This document shows positions 1-8,499 of a stretch of 64,000 bases of DNA, piece by piece. Location: the NCBI RefSeq assembly GCF_021401245.1, contig NZ_JACBFY010000002.1, positions 558,001-622,000 of the forward strand, written 5' to 3'. Position numbers and translations under genes: made by a program. The notes under the pieces are model-generated. The model searched no databases. It had not been told where the DNA came from and saw only the letters and a list, made by a program, of their open reading frames with translations. Each line of letters begins with the position of its first letter. Position 1 is the first letter of the stretch. Source of the stretch: Pseudacidovorax sp. NFM-22. GTDB taxonomy: Bacteria > Pseudomonadota > Gammaproteobacteria > Burkholderiales > Burkholderiaceae_C.

Positions 1-1232
1 AGCATCACCTGGTCGCAGCGCACCCACAGGTCGGTCTTGCGCACCACCAGGCGCAGCTCCTGCTGCTCGGCCACGGGGCGGAAGTTGCGGCTGATCTCGT
101 CGAACACCGCATCCAGCGGAAAGTCGGCCCACTGGGGCTGCAGCACGCCGGCGTCCAGCTGCGACAGGTTCAGCAGCTCCAGGAAGAGCCGGTCCAGCGA
201 ATCCACGCACTCGCGGATGTGGGCGATGCGCTGCAGCTTGCCCGCGTCGGTCTCGCCATTGGCCAGGCCGTCGGCGAAGAGCGTGAGCGCATGCAGCGGC
301 TGGCGCAGGTCGTGGCTGGCGGCGGCCAGCAGCCGGGTCTTGGCCTGGCTGGCCACTTCGAGCTGGGCGTTCTTGCGGGCCAGCTCGGCCGTGGCCGTTT
401 CGATGCGGCTCTGCAGCAGCCGGCGGCCCTCGGCCAGGGCATGGGCGGTGGCGTTGAAGCCGTGCTGCAGCCGTCGCACCTCGGCCGCGCCCTCGATGGC
501 GACATGGGCCTCCTCGCCCGCGCCCAGCCGGTCGACGGCGCGCGCCAGGCGGCGGATGGGCGCGCTGATGCGCCGCGCCGCCCAGCCGGCCGCCAGGGCC
601 ACGCCCGCCAGGCTGGCGCCCAGGGCCAGCAGCACGTTGAGCCAGACGGCCCGCCGGGCACTGCCGACGGCGTCCAGGCTCATCTCCACCATGACCTGCC
701 CGCCCGAGCCGTGGCCCTCCGAGGCCGGCACCGGCACCACGGCGCGCAGGCCGGCACCGCGCGCGCGGTCCTGCGTCTCGGCATTGGCCAGGATCTCGCC
801 GTCGTCCGACCACACCTGCACCTGCTGCACATGCGGCTGGGCGATGCCCGACTGCGCCAGCCGCAGCAGGGCGCGGCGGTCCAGTTGCGCCAGCGGCGCC
901 TGCGCGGCGGTGGCCAGCTGCAGGCCCACGGTCTGGGCATTCGCCCGCACCAGCTCGGTCATGCCGTCCAGGTACTGGCGCATCAGCACGCCGATGGCCC
1001 CCAGCATGGCCAGGGTGGCCGGCAGCACGGCCAGCAGCACCATCTGCTGGCCCAGCGACAGCCGCGCCAGCGAGAAACGCGCCCCGCGCCCCTGCCGCGG
1101 CGGCGGTGGCGCGCTGGCGGCGGGGCCGGTGTGCGCCGCCGGCACGGGCCGCGCCGCGGCGGCCCGGGGCGGACCGTCGGCGGCTTCGGCGGCCGTGCGC
1201 AGGGGCGGGGAACGGCCCGGCAGGGCGCTCAT
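1..1232 (-). CDS. Membrane sensor histidine kinase, C-terminus outside the window
   Basis: The minus-strand frame is open from an ATG at 1232 to the window edge, about 410 codons without a stop. A Pro/Ala-rich N-terminus (about residues 1-50) precedes a membrane segment near 62-85, a periplasmic part of about 110 residues, a second membrane segment near 197-217 and a HAMP-like linker to about 270. The phosphoacceptor motif AASHDLRQPLHAL follows, with its His at about 307. That H-box is typical of hybrid kinases that end in a receiver domain, but the ATPase and any receiver lie outside the window. The gene is divergent from two PhnD-like binding proteins, so these may deliver its signal. Kinase identity is firm; the ligand is unknown. 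Confidence 0.85.
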   Translation of the reverse strand, partial: MSALPGRSPPLRTAAEAADGPPRAAAARPVPAAHTGPAASAPPPPRQGRGARFSLARLSLGQQMVLLAVLPATLAMLGAIGVLMRQYLDGMTELVRANAQTVGLQLATAAQAPLAQLDRRALLRLAQSGIAQPHVQQVQVWSDDGEILANAETQDRARGAGLRAVVPVPASEGHGSGGQVMVEMSLDAVGSARRAVWLNVLLALGASLAGVALAAGWAARRISAPIRRLARAVDRLGAGEEAHVAIEGAAEVRRLQHGFNATAHALAEGRRLLQSRIETATAELARKNAQLEVASQAKTRLLAAASHDLRQPLHALTLFADGLANGETDAGKLQRIAHIRECVDSLDRLFLELLNLSQLDAGVLQPQWADFPLDAVFDEISRNFRPVAEQQELRLVVRKTDLWVRCDQVM

Positions 1233-1331
1233 GTGAGAAACGTCACAGAAAAAACGTCGAATGTTTTCTAATTGTGAATTGTCTGCAGTTGCACCACGAC
1301 TGCGCATTCGCTCTAACCCGTTCAGTCAGCC

Positions 1332-2438
1332 ATGCCCGCGCCCACCGCCGCCGCCCGTCCCGACTGCCCGCCCCTAAGGCGCCCCCGGCGCCGTTGCCTT
1401 GCCGCCGGCGGCGCCCTGAGGCGGGCCGCGGAGGCGCTGGCGGCGCTGTGGATCGGACTGGCCGCCAGCCTGTCGGCCGCGCAGCCGGTGCTGCCCCCGA
1501 CTGCGCCGGCGCCGGCGGCCGCACCGGTGCGCTTCGGCATCCTGCCGCTGGGCGGCGCCTTCGAGTCGCGCAACGACTGGGAGCCGCTGCTGGCGGACAT
1601 GGGCCGCGCCATCGGACGGCCGGTGACGGTGCTGTCGGTGACCTCGTACGAAGCGCTGGATCAGGCCATCCAGCGCGGCGAGGTGGACATCGCCTTCCTC
1701 TCGGGCCGCATGGCGCTGGACGCCGTGACGCTGCGCCAGATGCGCGTGCTGGCGCAGGTGACGCGCCACGACGGCCTGCCCGGCTACCGCGCGCTGCTGC
1801 TGGTGCGCGAGGGCGGGCCCCTGCCCTCGCTGGAGGCGCTGCTGGCCGAGCCCGAGCGCTGGCGCCTGGCGCGCGGCGAGCCGCGCTCGGTGTCGGGCTA
1901 CATCGTGCCGCAGCTGCAGCTCTTCCTGCCCAACCGCATCGCCATGGAGCGCTTCCGCAGCGAGACCGTGGGCACCCACCAGGCCACCGCCCTGGCCGTG
2001 GCCAACGGCGATGCCGACGTGGCCACCAACAACACGGCGGATTTCGAGCGCTTCCGCCTGCAGTTCCCGGCCGAGGCGCGGCGGCTGCGGGTTATCTGGG
2101 AATCCGACCTGATCCCGCATGCGCAGATCGTCATGCGCAACAGCTACCCGCCCGCGCTGCGGGGCCAGGTGCAGGCCTTCCTGGTGGCCTACGGCAAGGC
2201 GCCCGGCGCGCGCGGCGAGGCGCAGCGGGCGGTGCTCAAGTCCCTGCACGACCTGGCGGGCTTCCTGCCGGCGGACAACAGCTCGCTGGTGCCGGCCGCC
2301 CGCCTGGCCTACCAGCTGGCGCGCCAGAACGCCATGACCGCGCAATGGGTGAACGAGGAAGCCCGGCAGGCACGGCTGCAGCGGCTGGACGCGACCTTCG
2401 CCGAACAGATGGCCGCCCTGCGCGATGACGGGCGCTGA
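1332..2438 (+). CDS. PhnD-like periplasmic substrate-binding protein (first of a tandem pair)
   Basis: 368 aa. A basic N-terminus and a hydrophobic stretch near residues 30-48 ending in an Ala-rich site look like a Sec signal. The mature part begins with FGILPLGGAFESRNDW and contains GEVDIAFLSGRMALDAV and AVANGDADVATNNTADFERF, the pattern of the phosphate/phosphite/phosphonate (PhnD) binding-protein fold. It resembles the next gene along its whole length and overlaps it by 14 nt, so the pair is co-translated. No permease or ATPase gene is adjacent; the only neighbour is a divergent sensor kinase. It may bind an oxyanion or organic ligand for uptake elsewhere or for signalling. The ligand cannot be read from sequence. 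Confidence 0.75.
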   Translation: MPAPTAAARPDCPPLRRPRRRCLAAGGALRRAAEALAALWIGLAASLSAAQPVLPPTAPAPAAAPVRFGILPLGGAFESRNDWEPLLADMGRAIGRPVTVLSVTSYEALDQAIQRGEVDIAFLSGRMALDAVTLRQMRVLAQVTRHDGLPGYRALLLVREGGPLPSLEALLAEPERWRLARGEPRSVSGYIVPQLQLFLPNRIAMERFRSETVGTHQATALAVANGDADVATNNTADFERFRLQFPAEARRLRVIWESDLIPHAQIVMRNSYPPALRGQVQAFLVAYGKAPGARGEAQRAVLKSLHDLAGFLPADNSSLVPAARLAYQLARQNAMTAQWVNEEARQARLQRLDATFAEQMAALRDDGR

Positions 2439-3471
2439 AGGCCGCCGCCGGCTGCTGGCCGGTGCCCTCGCCCTGGGCGCCGGCGCGGCATGGGCGTCGG
2501 CGCTCGCGGCCGGTGCGCGGCCCGGCGGCGAGCGCGCCGGTGCGCCCCCCGCCCTGGTGTTCGGCCTGCTGCCGATGGGCGACGCGGTCGAGAGCCGCCG
2601 CCGCTGGGAGCCGCTGCTGCTGGCCATCGCCTCGGCCCTGCGGCGACCGGTGACGGTGTTCAGCGCCTTCCAGTACGACACGCTGGACCGCGCCCTGCAG
2701 CACGGCCGCATCGACTTCGCGCTGCTGTCCGGCAAGATGGCGCTGGACGCCGTCACGAGCGGCCCGATGCAGGTGCTGGCCCAGGTGCGCCGTCGGCGCG
2801 ACCCGCGGCAGGTGGAGCACCGGGCGCTGCTGCTGGGGCGCCTGAACGGCGGTCCGGCCTCGCTGGACGCCGTGCTGCAGAACCCGGAGCGCTGGCACAT
2901 CGCGCGCGGCGACCGGCGCTCGGTGTCGGGCTTCATCGTGCCGCAGTCGGAGCTCTTCCTGCCGCATGGCATCGACATCGAGACCAGCTTCAAGGCCGAG
3001 ACGGTGGGCAACCACCAGGACAACGCCCTGGCCGTGGCCAATGGCGATGCCGACGTGGCCACCACCAACAGCACGGATTTCGAGCGCTTCCAGGCCCTGT
3101 TTCCCACCGAGGCGGGGCGACTGCAGGTGCTGTGGACGTCGCTGCCCACCCCGCCCGCGCAGATCGTCGTGCGGCGCGACCTGCCGGCCGAGCAGCAGGC
3201 CGGGCTGCGCAACCTGCTGCTGGACTACGGCCGCGCGCCCGGCGCGGACGCGGAGCGGGCGGTGCTGCGCTCGCTGCAGGCCGACCTGGGCTACGAACCC
3301 GCCGACGACAGCGCGCTGCTGGAGGCCGCGCGCATGCAGCGCGACCTGGCGCTGCGCCATGCCCGCCTGGCGCAATGGGTGAGCGAGGACGCGCGGCAGG
3401 GCCGCATCGCGCGGGTGGAGCGGGAGTACCAGGCACAGGTCCGGCGCCTGGGCAACGCTGCCCGCGACTGA
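2425..3471 (+). CDS. PhnD-like periplasmic substrate-binding protein (second of a tandem pair)
   Basis: 348 aa. The ATG lies inside the last codons of the preceding gene, a 14-nt overlap that implies translational coupling. The N-terminus is short, with an Arg-Arg pair followed by an Ala/Gly-rich hydrophobic stretch (residues about 5-32), so it could be Sec or Tat exported. Blocks shared with the upstream paralogue include a VESRRRWEPLL segment, IDFALLSGKMALDAV, RRSVSGFIVPQSELFLP and AVANGDADVATTNSTDFERF. It is clearly a duplicate that has diverged, mainly in loops. PhnD-fold membership is well supported; substrate and purpose are not known. Confidence 0.75.
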   Translation: MTGAEGRRRLLAGALALGAGAAWASALAAGARPGGERAGAPPALVFGLLPMGDAVESRRRWEPLLLAIASALRRPVTVFSAFQYDTLDRALQHGRIDFALLSGKMALDAVTSGPMQVLAQVRRRRDPRQVEHRALLLGRLNGGPASLDAVLQNPERWHIARGDRRSVSGFIVPQSELFLPHGIDIETSFKAETVGNHQDNALAVANGDADVATTNSTDFERFQALFPTEAGRLQVLWTSLPTPPAQIVVRRDLPAEQQAGLRNLLLDYGRAPGADAERAVLRSLQADLGYEPADDSALLEAARMQRDLALRHARLAQWVSEDARQGRIARVEREYQAQVRRLGNAARD

Positions 3472-3610
3472 GCGGCCCGTTCCCTGCCGCCCGCGCCTGA
3501 GCCGGCCTACAGCGGCTGGCCGGGGCGTCCTACCGCGGCGCCGGGCCGCTGCGCCACCATCGGGGCCGAAGAGCGGCGCGACCGCGTCCGCCAAAGCAAG
3601 AGACCGCCCC

Positions 3611-3850
3611 ATGAGCAACGCTCCCACCGAAAAGCCCGATCCCGCTGGCGATGGCCAGACCCGCACCAAGCAGAGCCACGGCCACGCGCCGCGCATGCCG
3701 CACGAGCGCGACCAGTCCGCCGACAGCCAGGAGGCGCGCGACGGCCAGCCCACCGAGCGCGGCAAGCGCGCCCTGGACGACCTGGAAAGCGGCCGCAAGG
3801 ACACCGACCGCGGCCAGGCGGCGGACGAGGCGTACCAGAAGCAGAAGTAG
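3611..3850 (+). CDS. Small, highly charged, probably disordered protein
   Basis: 79 aa, almost without hydrophobic residues and rich in Asp, Glu, Lys, Arg, Gln and Gly. It has no signal peptide or membrane segment. The ATG follows an AAGCAAGAGA purine stretch about 8-15 nt upstream that could serve as a weak ribosome-binding site. The C-terminal part (GKRALDDLESGRKDTDRGQA) looks like a short amphipathic helix. Composition resembles stress-associated hydrophilic proteins, but I recognise no family. It stands alone between the binding-protein pair and a GC-rich hairpin repeat. Confidence 0.55.
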   Translation: MSNAPTEKPDPAGDGQTRTKQSHGHAPRMPHERDQSADSQEARDGQPTERGKRALDDLESGRKDTDRGQAADEAYQKQK

Positions 3851-3880
3851 GCGGTCGCCCGCCCCTTCCCCGGGCGTCCA

Positions 3881-4012
3881 CTCCCCTCTGCCCTCGCGGG
3901 AGAGGGGCCGGGGGAGAGGGGGCGCCAGCCCCTTGACGGCGCCAATCACCCGCCCAACGCTGCAGCCCCCTCTCCCCCACCCTCTCCCGCAAGGGGAGAG
4001 GGAGTCAAGCCG
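3881..4012 (+). repeat. Paired CCCTCTCC hairpin repeat, copy 1
   Basis: Two GC-rich hairpin units lie at 3883-3932 and 3966-4002, in opposite orientation. The second has the arms CCCTCTCCC and GGGGAGAGGG around a GCAA loop. Closely similar pairs occur at 31032-31147 and 47593-47710, so this is a dispersed intergenic repeat family with REP/BIME-like organisation. It lies in the gap between convergent genes, where it could act as a bidirectional terminator. Confidence 0.8.
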
Positions 4013-4018
4013 ATCACC

Positions 4019-4948
4019 TCAGCCCACGCGGCCCCAGTAGTCGGCCCGGCCGTACTGCGCCTTGAGGAAGTCCAGCCACAGCCGCACGCGCAGCGGCAGA
4101 TGCCGGCGCTCGGGGAACACGGCATAGATGCCGTTCGGTGGCGCCGCGAATTCGTCGAGCACCGGCGCCAGCAGGCCGGCGTCGATCTCCGCCTCCACCT
4201 CCCAGGTGCTGCGCCAGGCGATGCCCAGGCCTGCCAGGCACCAGTCGTGCAGCACCTGGCCGTCGGTGCAGTCCAGCGGGCCTGAGGGCTTCAGGTGCAC
4301 CACCTCCACGCCCTCGCCATCCTGCCGCGGCACCTGGAAGGCCCAGCCGCGCGTCTGCGACGCATCGCTGCTGAGCGTGAGGCAATCGAAGCGCGCCAGG
4401 TCCGACGGATGCCGCGGCACGCCGTTCCGGCGCAGGTAGGCCGGCGTGGCCACGCAGCGGCGGCGGTTGTCGCCCAGGCGCATGCTCACCAGCGAGGAAT
4501 CGGGCAGGTCGCCCACGCGCACCGCGCAATCGAAATGCTCGCCCGCCAGGTCGATGACCCGGTCGCTGAGGTTGAGCGACACGGTCACCTCAGGATGCAG
4601 TTCGCGAAAGCGCGGCACCAGCGGCGCCACATGGCGGCGGCCGAAGCCGGCCGGCGCCGTCACGCGCAGGTGACCGCTGGCCTTGACGCCCCCCGCGCTC
4701 ACGCTGGCCTCGGCATTGGCCACTTCGGCCAGCAGGCGCTGGCAATCTTCCAGAAAGGCGCTGCCCTCGTGCGTGAGCGTGAGGCGGCGCGTGGTGCGCA
4801 AAAGCAGCTTGACGCCGAGGCGCTCCTCCAGCGCATCGAGTCGCCGGCCGATGATGGCGGCGGCCACGCCCTCGGCCTTGGCCGCCGCCGTGAGGCTGCC
4901 GCGCGTGGCGACGGCGACGAAGGTCTCCATCTGCTTGAGGCGGTCCAT
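4019..4948 (-). CDS. LysR-family transcriptional regulator
   Basis: 309 aa from the ATG at 4948. The N-terminal winged helix-turn-helix (MDRLKQMETFVAVATRGSLT, then an AAKAEGVAAAIIGRRLDALE recognition region) is followed by a LysR substrate-binding domain from about residue 90 to the end. It lies 23 nt downstream of a class III CoA-transferase on the same strand, so it may be co-transcribed with it rather than divergent, which is less usual for LysR genes. The effector is unknown. A longer upstream reading frame exists but only reads through the CoA-transferase out of frame. Confidence 0.88.
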   Translation of the reverse strand: MDRLKQMETFVAVATRGSLTAAAKAEGVAAAIIGRRLDALEERLGVKLLLRTTRRLTLTHEGSAFLEDCQRLLAEVANAEASVSAGGVKASGHLRVTAPAGFGRRHVAPLVPRFRELHPEVTVSLNLSDRVIDLAGEHFDCAVRVGDLPDSSLVSMRLGDNRRRCVATPAYLRRNGVPRHPSDLARFDCLTLSSDASQTRGWAFQVPRQDGEGVEVVHLKPSGPLDCTDGQVLHDWCLAGLGIAWRSTWEVEAEIDAGLLAPVLDEFAAPPNGIYAVFPERRHLPLRVRLWLDFLKAQYGRADYWGRVG

Positions 4949-4971
4949 GGCGGGCCTCCGGGCGTTGGGTC

Positions 4972-6168
4972 TCAGCTCGCGGCCGCGGCGCCTGCGGCCA
5001 GCATGGCCTCGATCTGCGCCTCGGCGTAGCCGGCGGCGCGCAGCAGCTCGCGGGTGTGCTCGCCGATGGCGGGCGGCTGCAGGCGCAGCGGCGGACGCAC
5101 GCCGTCGATCGTCAACGGCAGCAGGGGCACCTGGGCCATGTGGCCGTCGTTCATGCGCACCGGCGCCAGGCCGCCGCTGGCCACCAGGTGCGGGTCCTCG
5201 AAGAGTTCGTGCGGCCGGGCGATGGGCGCGAAGGGCAGCGCATGCTGCTCGAACAGCGCGGCCAGCTCGGCGGCGCTGCGGCCGGCCAGGCGCTCGCGCA
5301 GGATCGGCATCATCCAGCTGCGGGCGCGCACGCGGTCGTTGTTGGTGGCGAGGCGGGTGTCGGCCAGCAGGTCGTCGAGCCCGCAGGCGCGGCAGAAGAC
5401 GGGCCACTGCTTGTCGCTCACCACGGCCAGGAAGATCTGCTGCCCGTCCTTCACCGTGAAGACGTCGTAGATGCCCCAGGAGGAGATGCGCGCCGGCATC
5501 GGGTCGGCGGCGACGCCGGTGGCGGCGTACTGCAGCATGTGCTGGGCGACCAGGAAGATGTTGTTCTCGAACAGCGCCGACTGCACCTCGCCGCCCTCGC
5601 CCGTCTGCTCGCGCCGGCGCAGCGCGGCCATGGCGCCGATGGCGCCGAAGAGGCCGCCCATGATGTCGTTGACGCTGCTGCCCGCGCGCAGCGGATCACC
5701 GGGACGGCCGGTCATGTAGGCCAGGCCGCCCATCATCTGCACCGTCTCGTCGAGCGCGGTGCGGTTCTCGTAGGGGCCGGGCAAAAAGCCCTTGTGGCTC
5801 ACGTAGATGAGGCGCGGGTTGTCGCGGCGCAGCGTCTCGTAGTCCAGGCCCAGTTTTTTCATCGTGCCGGGGCGGAAGTTCTCGCTCACGATGTCGGCCG
5901 TGGCGACGAGGCGCCGCGCGGCCTCCAGGCCCTCGGGCGTCTTCAGGTCCAGCGCCACGCTCTTCTTGTTGCGGTTGAAGGCCGGGTAGAAGCCGGCGCC
6001 GGCGCCGAGCAGGCGGCGGGTGTCGTCGCCGGCCACCGGCTCGACCTTGATGACCTCGGCCCCCAGGTCGCCCAGCAGCAGGCCGCAGGTCGGGCCCATG
6101 ACCATGTGGGTGAACTCGACGACCCGGATCCCGGTGTAGGGCAAGGGCTGTGGGGCGGTGTCGCTCAT
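4972..6168 (-). CDS. Class III (CaiB/BaiF family) CoA-transferase
   Basis: 398 aa, the usual length. These enzymes move CoA between carboxylic acids through an aspartyl-CoA intermediate. The N-terminus (GIRVVEFTHMVMGPTCGLLL, then LGDLGAEVIKVEP) and the block NRNKKSVALDLK are family hallmarks. Asp168 in RAGSSVND sits where the catalytic Asp of formyl-CoA transferase is found. No substrate gene is adjacent, so the acid cannot be named. A LysR gene follows on the same strand. The ATG at 6168 is the natural start by comparison with the family N-terminus. Confidence 0.88.
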   Translation of the reverse strand: MSDTAPQPLPYTGIRVVEFTHMVMGPTCGLLLGDLGAEVIKVEPVAGDDTRRLLGAGAGFYPAFNRNKKSVALDLKTPEGLEAARRLVATADIVSENFRPGTMKKLGLDYETLRRDNPRLIYVSHKGFLPGPYENRTALDETVQMMGGLAYMTGRPGDPLRAGSSVNDIMGGLFGAIGAMAALRRREQTGEGGEVQSALFENNIFLVAQHMLQYAATGVAADPMPARISSWGIYDVFTVKDGQQIFLAVVSDKQWPVFCRACGLDDLLADTRLATNNDRVRARSWMMPILRERLAGRSAAELAALFEQHALPFAPIARPHELFEDPHLVASGGLAPVRMNDGHMAQVPLLPLTIDGVRPPLRLQPPAIGEHTRELLRAAGYAEAQIEAMLAAGAAAAS

Positions 6169-6303
6169 GCGGTCGTTCCTGGTCCAACACGGCGCAGCGC
6201 GTCGGCGGCAGCGGAGCGGGCGGCCTTGGCCCGTGGCACGCCATCGCCTGTGTCGATGGGGTGGATGGGCACCTGGCCGGGGTTCATGCGCGCTCCGAAA
6301 AAC

Positions 6304-6320
6304 CGCCGATGTTATCGGCG
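6304..6320. promoter_or_regulatory. Short perfect inverted repeat upstream of the CoA-transferase
   Basis: CGCCGAT and ATCGGCG are separated by 3 nt, about 136 bp upstream of the CoA-transferase start and 67 bp past the stop of the MFS gene. It could be a regulator site or a transcript hairpin. There is no T-run, so a classical terminator is unlikely. Confidence 0.3.
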
Positions 6321-6386
6321 CTCAGCGGCCGGGAGCGGGGCTCGCAGGCCCGCGCCGGGCGTGGGGCCTCCTGCTGCGGCCCGGGG

Positions 6387-7592
6387 TCAGGTCCGCTCGT
6401 GCGTCGTCTTCCATGCCAGCAACGCCAGCGTCACCAGCACGAGGCCGTAGCCCAGCGTGGTGGCATGCAGGCCGAAGGTGCCCACGGCCAGGCCCGCCAG
6501 GATCGCTGGCACGCTGAAGGCCAGGTAGCTCAGCACGAAGAAGCTGGACATGAGACCGGCCCGCTCGTGAGGCGTCGCCACCGGCACCAGGCTGCGCACG
6601 GCCGCATTGAAGCTGGCGCCGAAGCCCATGCCCGCCACCACCGTGCCCCCGAAGAAGGGCACGGCCTGCTGCGCGTGCACGCCGAACAGGGTGACGGCGA
6701 GGCCCACGGCCAGCAATGCGGCGCTGGCGCGCAGCACGCGACGCGCGGGCCGCTGGCGAACCACGTACATCGCGGCGGCCCCCGTCAGCACCAACGTGGC
6801 AATGAGCACGCCGCCGGCCAGCGGCGTGGCCCGGCCTGTCACGAGCCGTGCCAGGGTCGGCCCCAGCGACAGGTAGAAGCCGCCCAGCGCCCATCCGGCG
6901 GTGTTGAGCGGCATGAGCCGCAGGACCAGCGCGCGGGCAGGCCGCGGCACGTGCGCGCGCGGCACCATCGAGGCCCAGGCCCCCGGCCGCGGCGTCACGG
7001 TGTCCGGCAGGCGCAGCGCCAGCAGCGCCTGGAGCACCAGCGCGACGAGGAGCACCTCGTAGACCAGGTGCATGGGCTCGGGCGCGAACTGGACCAGCGC
7101 ACTGGCGCCCAGCGCGCCCACCGCCATGCCGATCATGGGGGAGAGGCTGTTGAACAGCGCGCCGCGGACCGGGTTCAAGTCGAGCAGCATCGCACTCATC
7201 ACGCTCGTGGCCATGCCGGTGGCAATGCCCTGCAACACGCGGGCGGCGATCAGCCAGCCCACCGACCCGGCCTGCCAGAAGAGCGCGACGGCCCCGATCT
7301 CCAGCACCAGCGCGGCCAGGATCACGGTACGCCGACCCAGGTGGTCCGACAGCGCGCCGAAGACGAGCAGGGCCGCGAGCAGCGCGAATGCGTAGCTGGA
7401 GAACACCACGGTGAGCACCAGCGCCGAGAAGCCCCACGCCTCCCGATACAGCGCATACAGCGGCGAGGGCGCGCTCGACGCGGCAAGGAAGGTGATGACC
7501 AGTGCCACGACCAGTGCGAAGGCAGCGCGCGACGGAAGGCGGCGAGCGGGGGCCGGGGCCGGGGCCGACGGGGCAAGAGCGGGGGCAGGCAT
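6387..7592 (-). CDS. Major facilitator superfamily transporter, probably a drug or metabolite exporter
   Basis: 401 aa with about 12 hydrophobic segments after a Pro/Ala-rich N-terminal tail of about 20 residues. The loop 2-3 signature GALSDHLGRRTV is clear, and VLQGIATGMATS fits the segment 4-5 region. The start at 7592 has a good AAAGGAG Shine-Dalgarno sequence, and a palindromic operator lies directly against it. The gene is divergent from a TetR regulator with which it shares that control region, the standard arrangement of a ligand-induced efflux pump. Substrate unknown. Confidence 0.88.
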   Translation of the reverse strand: MPAPALAPSAPAPAPARRLPSRAAFALVVALVITFLAASSAPSPLYALYREAWGFSALVLTVVFSSYAFALLAALLVFGALSDHLGRRTVILAALVLEIGAVALFWQAGSVGWLIAARVLQGIATGMATSVMSAMLLDLNPVRGALFNSLSPMIGMAVGALGASALVQFAPEPMHLVYEVLLVALVLQALLALRLPDTVTPRPGAWASMVPRAHVPRPARALVLRLMPLNTAGWALGGFYLSLGPTLARLVTGRATPLAGGVLIATLVLTGAAAMYVVRQRPARRVLRASAALLAVGLAVTLFGVHAQQAVPFFGGTVVAGMGFGASFNAAVRSLVPVATPHERAGLMSSFFVLSYLAFSVPAILAGLAVGTFGLHATTLGYGLVLVTLALLAWKTTHERT

Positions 7593-7606
7593 CGAAAAGC
7601 TCCTTT

Positions 7607-7625
7607 AACGCAAAATCTTTGCGTT
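7607..7625. promoter_or_regulatory. TetR-type operator, copy 1 (MFS side)
   Basis: A perfect inverted repeat with arms AACGCAAA and TTTGCGTT around a 3-nt centre, immediately upstream of the ribosome-binding site of the MFS gene. The same arms recur at 7651-7673. Binding here would block the exporter promoter or leader. Confidence 0.8.
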
Positions 7626-7650
7626 TGCGGATTGTGCGCGCCACGACTCA

Positions 7651-7673
7651 TTAACGCAAATTCTTTGCGTTAA
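7651..7673. promoter_or_regulatory. TetR-type operator, copy 2 (regulator side)
   Basis: The same AACGCAAA-N3-TTTGCGTT arms, extended by TT and AA to a 23-bp perfect palindrome. Its centre is 46 bp from the centre of copy 1 and it ends 10 bp before the TetR start codon. Autorepression of the regulator is the simplest reading. Confidence 0.82.
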
Positions 7674-7683
7674 TATCGGCACC

Positions 7684-8268
7684 ATGGCTTCGTCGATCCC
7701 TGGCAACCGCACCGCACCCCGCCCCGGCGGCCGCAGCGCGCGCGTGCAGGAGGCGGTGCACCGTGCCACGCGCGAGCTCACCGCGGAACATGGCCGCGAG
7801 GCGCTCACCGTTCCGATGGTGGCCGCACGCGCGGGGGTCACGCCATCGACCATCTATCGCCGCTGGGGTGACCTCGCCCAACTGCTGGCCGATGTCTCGG
7901 TCGAGCGCATGCGGCCCGAGGGCGAACCGGCCGACACCGGCTCGCTGCGGGGCGACCTGCTGGCCTGGGCCGAGCAGTACAACGAGGAGATGTCCTCGCA
8001 GCCCGGCCGCGGCATGCTGCGCGATGTGCTGTCCGCGCAGTCGCCGGAGGCGCCCCCGTCCTGCCGGTGCGCGAGCTTCCTCGCGATGCAAATCGGGGTG
8101 CTGCTGGCCCGTGCCCAGGCGCGCGGCGTGGCCACGCCACCCGTCGAGCGCGTGATGGACAGGCTGGTGGCGCCGCTGCTCTTTCGGCTGCTCTTCACGG
8201 CCGAGCCTGCCGGCGCCCAAGACATCGAAGGCTGGATCGACGCCAGTCTGGCCGCTCCTTCAGCCTGA
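7684..8268 (+). CDS. TetR/AcrR-family transcriptional repressor
   Basis: 194 aa. The N-terminal helix-turn-helix (about residues 38-70, TVPMVAARAGVTPSTIYRRW) is typical, followed by an all-helical C-terminal ligand domain. The ATG is only 10 bp after a perfect 23-bp operator, so the mRNA leader must be very short or transcription must start within the operator. It is divergent from the MFS exporter and most likely represses both genes until a substrate of the pump binds. The inducer is unknown. Confidence 0.88.
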   Translation: MASSIPGNRTAPRPGGRSARVQEAVHRATRELTAEHGREALTVPMVAARAGVTPSTIYRRWGDLAQLLADVSVERMRPEGEPADTGSLRGDLLAWAEQYNEEMSSQPGRGMLRDVLSAQSPEAPPSCRCASFLAMQIGVLLARAQARGVATPPVERVMDRLVAPLLFRLLFTAEPAGAQDIEGWIDASLAAPSA

Positions 8269-8499
8269 AGTCGCGGCGTCCGGGCCAGAGCGGCGTGTGA
8301 ATCCACCGGTCCAATGCCGCGTACCGGTGCGTCGATTACCTTCATTCCTGTCACGAATCAACGCCTCATCCGGCGATTAATCTGCGGCCCTGTCTCTAAT
8401 ACAGTGGAGTCTGAGCGTTGGCCGCATGCTTGTGCGTTGACGCCGACCGCCCGCCCCCGTGCAACCCTTTCGCGGCCTGGCCGCACCCCGAGAACACGC

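Noticed and set aside
4019-5407. A 462-aa frame fusing the LysR regulator to an N-terminal extension
   Set aside because: The extension lies out of frame inside the CoA-transferase gene. The LysR start MDRLKQMETF at 4948 is the natural N-terminus.
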